A stretch of DNA of 16,087 nt. Origin: JBQCEE01 sp051960575 (GTDB lineage Bacteria; Actinomycetota; Actinomycetes; Mycobacteriales; Jatrophihabitantaceae). Under the pieces are notes generated by a model that made no database searches, was not told the origin of the DNA, and saw only the letters and a program-made list of their open reading frames with translations. The DNA is taken from contig NZ_JBQCEE010000223.1 of assembly GCF_051960575.1 (NCBI RefSeq), positions 1 to 16,087 of the forward strand, in the 5' to 3' direction. The position numbers were made by a program, and so were the translations under genes. Positions 13,543 through 16,087 of this stretch are shown here, piece after piece (within the stretch, counting starts at the first letter, position 1; every line of letters starts with the position of its first letter).

Positions 13543-14265
13543 ATGGCTCAGCCTCACGGGCGCCGGGTATCACCGGTCCTGTTCGCAACAGCGCTCATTT
13601 GCGCCGGAGCGTCGGCGTGTTCGTCAGGACAGACCGACGCTGCACACGTCGTTCGGAGTGACGTTCGCACGTCGACTTCTTCGGTAGCCATCCCTACGAG
13701 CGCTCCGTCGACGCCGGCCTCGTCGGCGGCGACCACCCCGAGTGTCTTGGGCCAGACCTCCGCCGCAGTGCCTTCCGCATCGCCCAAGCGTCCGCGTCGC
13801 AAGCCGACGCCGACGACGACCGTGACCGTCACGGTCACCCCGACGCCTGCGAGGTCGCCGCAGGCCAACCCGACGCGGGTCCGACCGTCCGAAGACACTT
13901 CAGCGGGTCCCCACCTGGTCCGCGGCTACATGCCGAACAAGCCCCACTCGTGCCGTAGCGACATCGCGCCCTACAACGTCGTGCTCCACGTTTTCGGGCC
14001 ACACGCCCACGACAGGTGGGGCGTCGACAACTACTCGTCCGGCACCTACCGCTGGATGAACGAGATCGTCTCCAGTCGACCAATTCCTGGGGGGATGGAG
14101 TATGTGCTGGCGACCGATGTCGAGCTCGACCCGCCGGACTACGCCCCGAAAGAGATCTACGGCGATCACGTCAGCGACGCAGACACGCAGGACATCGGCC
14201 AGGGCTACCAGCTCGCATTCGAGCAGGGCCCAATGTTGGCGACGACCAAGTACTGCCTGGCGTAG
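13543..14265 (+). CDS. putative secreted lipoprotein, 240 aa
   Basis: ATG 13543 has TTGGAG about 7 bases upstream; a TTG one codon earlier is less likely. The N-terminus has a basic stretch (HGRRVS), a hydrophobic core (PVLFATALICAGASA) and a lipobox-like ASAC with Cys26, pointing to export and lipidation on the outer face of the cytoplasmic membrane. Residues about 40-120 are a Ser/Thr/Pro-rich linker with a TTTVTVTVTPTP run, as in wall-spanning spacers. The C-terminal domain (about 122-240) contains Cys137 and Cys238, which could form a disulfide, and many aromatic and acidic residues; I do not recognise it. Position -3 of the lipobox is Ala rather than Leu, so lipidation is likely but not certain. 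A surface protein carried by a mobile element may alter phage or mating-partner access. Confidence 0.78.
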   Translation: MAQPHGRRVSPVLFATALICAGASACSSGQTDAAHVVRSDVRTSTSSVAIPTSAPSTPASSAATTPSVLGQTSAAVPSASPKRPRRKPTPTTTVTVTVTPTPARSPQANPTRVRPSEDTSAGPHLVRGYMPNKPHSCRSDIAPYNVVLHVFGPHAHDRWGVDNYSSGTYRWMNEIVSSRPIPGGMEYVLATDVELDPPDYAPKEIYGDHVSDADTQDIGQGYQLAFEQGPMLATTKYCLA

Positions 14266-14294
14266 CCCTCGCGCAACGAATCGGCGCGAGGCGT

Positions 14295-14328
14295 GCCCTG
14301 CCTCCGGGGCCAACCCCGGAGGCAGGGC
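14295..14328. terminator. bidirectional hairpin terminator
   Basis: A perfect 15-bp GC-rich stem (14295-14309 with 14314-14328) closes on the 4-base loop CCAA. It lies 29 bases after the lipoprotein stop and 9 bases beyond the stop of the convergent DUF932 gene, so it can serve both. There is no strong T tract, as is common in actinobacteria. Confidence 0.82.
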
Positions 14329-14337
14329 CTCAGGGAA

Positions 14338-15360
14338 CTATGCGGTATCAGCCCCGAGCAGGCGGGAGAGGAGGCCGAGCGTTGCACGGTCTGCCCTGGA
14401 TGTTGAACCGTCGATGACGCGGACCATGGCGCGGTCCTGCCTCGTCGTGCCCCTGACTGCGGCGAGGTGCTGGTTGTAGGTGTTCGTCGCCTGCAGGACG
14501 CCGTAAGCCGTGCCTCGCCAAGGGGCGACCCTCCCGTCGTAGTACCAGAGTTCAAGCAGAGCCTTGCGTTTGGCGATGGCAAGGGTGCGGCTTCTTCCCT
14601 CCTTTTGCGGGATCGGTGTGTGGGCGTCGAGGAAGGCGTGCCACTGTGCCTCGGCGACGGCGGTTTCGACGAGCCTGTCGACTTCGGCGGCGAACTTGGC
14701 GCCGGAGTCGAACACGATCTGCAGGGCGTCCCGTGCGGTCGCGACTTTGAGGTTGCTGTTGCGGGTGTGCCGGACGCGGATCTCAGCCCCGTTCTCGCCG
14801 CGTGCGATGGCGAGGGTGTTGTCGCACACGACGACGGTCTGGACCCGCTTGTACGTCGAGGCGACGGAGCCGTCGTGCGACGTGCAGGCCAGCAAGTGGG
14901 GTCGGAACTCGACGCCCGTTCCGGTGGCAAAGTTCTCCGCCGTCTCGAGCTGGACCCAGGCGACCCGGCCGCCGCCGAGTAGGCCGGCGGAGCCGATCTG
15001 GAGACCTTCGTCGAGCAGAAGGGCGAGATGGTCCAGCAGCCACTGCCGGTACTGGTGCATCGCGTAGCCGGTGCCGGCTATGCCGAGGATCGTGTTCGTG
15101 TCGGGGCGGACGATGGCCTTCCGGGTTGGGTCTGGGATGACGTTGACGCCGCGGTCGTCGACGAGGACGGCTTGGACGTCGGCGGTGACGGCGTCCCAAT
15201 GGAAGAGGCGGCGGGCGACGTCGGCGACGGGAACGGCGCCGTCGTAATGGTTCGGCTCGGCGCCCTGGAGGTCGGAGCGCCAGTGCCAGGCGGTTCCGCG
15301 CTTGCTGGTGAAGCCGATCAGTGTCTGGGTGTTGAGGGTCGTCATGCTCTCGCGTGACAT
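14338..15360 (-). CDS. DUF932 domain protein (phage/plasmid-like family), 340 aa
   Basis: This belongs to the DUF932 / phage-plasmid-like protein family, whose biochemical function is unknown. Characteristic pieces are FTSKRGTAWHW near the N-terminus, IAGTGYAMHQYRQWL, the GSAGLLGGGRVAWVQLE block, LLACTSHDGSVASTYKRVQTVVVCDNTL with an HTRNSNL-type segment, and a C-terminal WYYDGRVAPWRGTAYGVLQATNTYNQH. The length is normal for the family. ATG 15360 has AAAGG about 8 bases upstream; the ATG five codons later is an alternative. It lies downstream of a DUF4192 gene in the same direction, an arrangement often seen on actinobacterial plasmids and integrative elements. This supports the view that the island extends to at least this point. 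Confidence 0.87.
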   Translation of the reverse strand: MSRESMTTLNTQTLIGFTSKRGTAWHWRSDLQGAEPNHYDGAVPVADVARRLFHWDAVTADVQAVLVDDRGVNVIPDPTRKAIVRPDTNTILGIAGTGYAMHQYRQWLLDHLALLLDEGLQIGSAGLLGGGRVAWVQLETAENFATGTGVEFRPHLLACTSHDGSVASTYKRVQTVVVCDNTLAIARGENGAEIRVRHTRNSNLKVATARDALQIVFDSGAKFAAEVDRLVETAVAEAQWHAFLDAHTPIPQKEGRSRTLAIAKRKALLELWYYDGRVAPWRGTAYGVLQATNTYNQHLAAVRGTTRQDRAMVRVIDGSTSRADRATLGLLSRLLGADTA

Positions 15361-15383
15361 GAGAGTGCCTTTCGTAGATGGGA

Positions 15384-15415
15384 ACGGCCCGCCCCGGGAT
15401 GTCGGGGCGGGCCGT
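15384..15415 (-). terminator. hairpin between the DUF4192 and DUF932 genes
   Basis: A perfect 13-bp stem (15384-15396 with 15403-15415) has a 6-base loop. It sits 16 bases past the DUF4192 stop and about 24 bases before the DUF932 start, so it may end or attenuate the upstream transcript. Confidence 0.7.
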
Positions 15416-15430
15416 GGTCGAACCGTCGGG

Positions 15431-16087
15431 CTACTTGCTGGGTTGCCGCAGCATGGGCATCCGCCGCGGGTCGAGGTGGTGCTCGATGGCCGCCAGCAGG
15501 AGATCCGCGGCGCTGTACCCGGGGTCGCTTCCGAGGGCGCGTTCGACCGCGTCCCGGGCGAGGACGCTGCGCCCCGCCCGCCAGCTCGCCCAGGCGAGCA
15601 GGAACCACGGGGCGGCGTCGTACGGTGCCGGCGCGCGACGGGCGAGGTCGAGCCAGAGCTGGCAGCCGTCGAGCGTGGCGTCGTCGACGGCGAGCCAGAC
15701 CGCGTCCCGTACGGCGAAGCTGCGGAGGCCGACGAGCAGGCGGGCAGCCGTGTCGTCGTCAGGCGGGACGTCCGAGCGCGTGGCGCGGAAGACCGCCCGG
15801 GTGACGGCTCGGTGGTGCGTCGGCAGCCGGTCGGCGATCATCGCCCGCACCTCGGCGTCCTCGCAGGCCCGGATCGCGGGCAGGAGTTCGTCGCGGTCCT
15901 CGAGTGGCCGGTGCCGGCCGAGGTAGTCCTGTCGTGTCGGCTCGGCGGTCAGGCCGGCGTAGATCGCGCTGGCCCTGACCGCAGAGTCGGTGCCGATGGG
16001 CGTGGGCGCGCGCGGGCCGGGGGTCGGGGCGGCGCCGGGCAGCGCCCCCCCCCGCCCGGCCCCGCCCACGAGCGGGGCCGGGGTTGG
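15431..16087 (-). CDS. DUF4192 domain protein, 5' part cut by the window edge
   Basis: The frame is open to the right edge with no stop, so the GTG at 16069 is probably internal. The visible C-terminal portion has the DUF4192 hallmarks: DDTAARLLVGLRSFAVRDAVWLAVDD, WLDLARRAPAPYDAAPWFLLAWASWRAGRSVLARDAVERAL, and DPGYSAADLLLAAIEHHLDP. DUF4192 proteins are usually well over 300 residues and their N-terminal half should lie beyond the window. The edge-proximal stretch is Gly/Pro/Ala-rich (GGAGRGGALPGAAPTPGPRA), reading as a linker, and is encoded by sequence with a C9 run and a hairpin. Function is unknown. The family is found on actinobacterial chromosomes and mobile elements, often next to DUF932. 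Confidence 0.85.
   Translation of the reverse strand, partial: PTPAPLVGGAGRGGALPGAAPTPGPRAPTPIGTDSAVRASAIYAGLTAEPTRQDYLGRHRPLEDRDELLPAIRACEDAEVRAMIADRLPTHHRAVTRAVFRATRSDVPPDDDTAARLLVGLRSFAVRDAVWLAVDDATLDGCQLWLDLARRAPAPYDAAPWFLLAWASWRAGRSVLARDAVERALGSDPGYSAADLLLAAIEHHLDPRRMPMLRQPSK

Noticed and set aside
14282..14337. GC-rich sequence with CCTGCC and GGGG words considered as a second copy of the tRNA 3' end.
   Set aside because: It is a perfect hairpin terminator and does not match the T arm and acceptor sequence of tRNA-Arg.
1..16087. CRISPR arrays, rRNA genes, transposase genes and insertion-sequence ends.
   Set aside because: No regularly spaced repeats of CRISPR size, no rRNA signature and no DDE or HUH transposase motif was seen in any credible frame.

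Overview
The window is high-GC DNA with strongly G/C-ending codons, wide-open antisense frames, GTG starts and protein families typical of Actinomycetota. The genus cannot be fixed from the sequence. The left end looks like core chromosome. The rest, from the 3' end of a tRNA-Arg(TCT) gene onward, looks like an integrated accessory element whose right boundary is not visible here.

Layout. (1) Positions 1-1113 hold the 5' part of a GlxA-type DJ-1/AraC regulator (minus strand, cut by the left edge), a possible 47-residue membrane peptide and tRNA-Arg(TCT). (2) Positions 1199-5223 form a plus-strand mobility/replication block. It contains a tyrosine recombinase with a full catalytic set starting 85 bp after the tRNA, a 190-aa unknown protein coupled to it, and then five overlapping genes: a helical protein, a Cys-cluster protein, a PDDEXK-like protein with an altered active site, a 72-aa protein resembling a HARP fragment, and a RecA/RepA-like AAA ATPase. 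The end of the ATPase gene and the bases after it carry a cluster of short direct and inverted repeats that could be an origin or control region. (3) Positions 5557-11544 are a complete type I restriction-modification operon on the minus strand, transcribed hsdM, hsdS, hsdR. (4) Positions 11699-12503 hold a strong hairpin terminator, a serine recombinase gene, and three sets of dyad or direct repeats upstream of that gene. (5) Positions 12651-16087 hold a Cys-rich unknown protein, a secreted lipoprotein, a DUF932 protein and the C-terminal part of a DUF4192 protein (cut by the right edge). DUF932/DUF4192 pairs are common on actinobacterial plasmids and integrative elements.

How it may work together. 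The most economical reading is a tRNA-integrated island. The tyrosine recombinase would integrate and excise it, and the ATPase operon would replicate or process it. It carries a type I restriction-modification system as defence cargo, with a second recombinase that may resolve multimers or move the cargo. No conjugation, capsid or packaging genes are seen. Whether the island is an integrative plasmid, an integrative mobilizable element or a phage satellite therefore cannot be decided from this window. No CRISPR array, rRNA gene or intact insertion sequence was seen.
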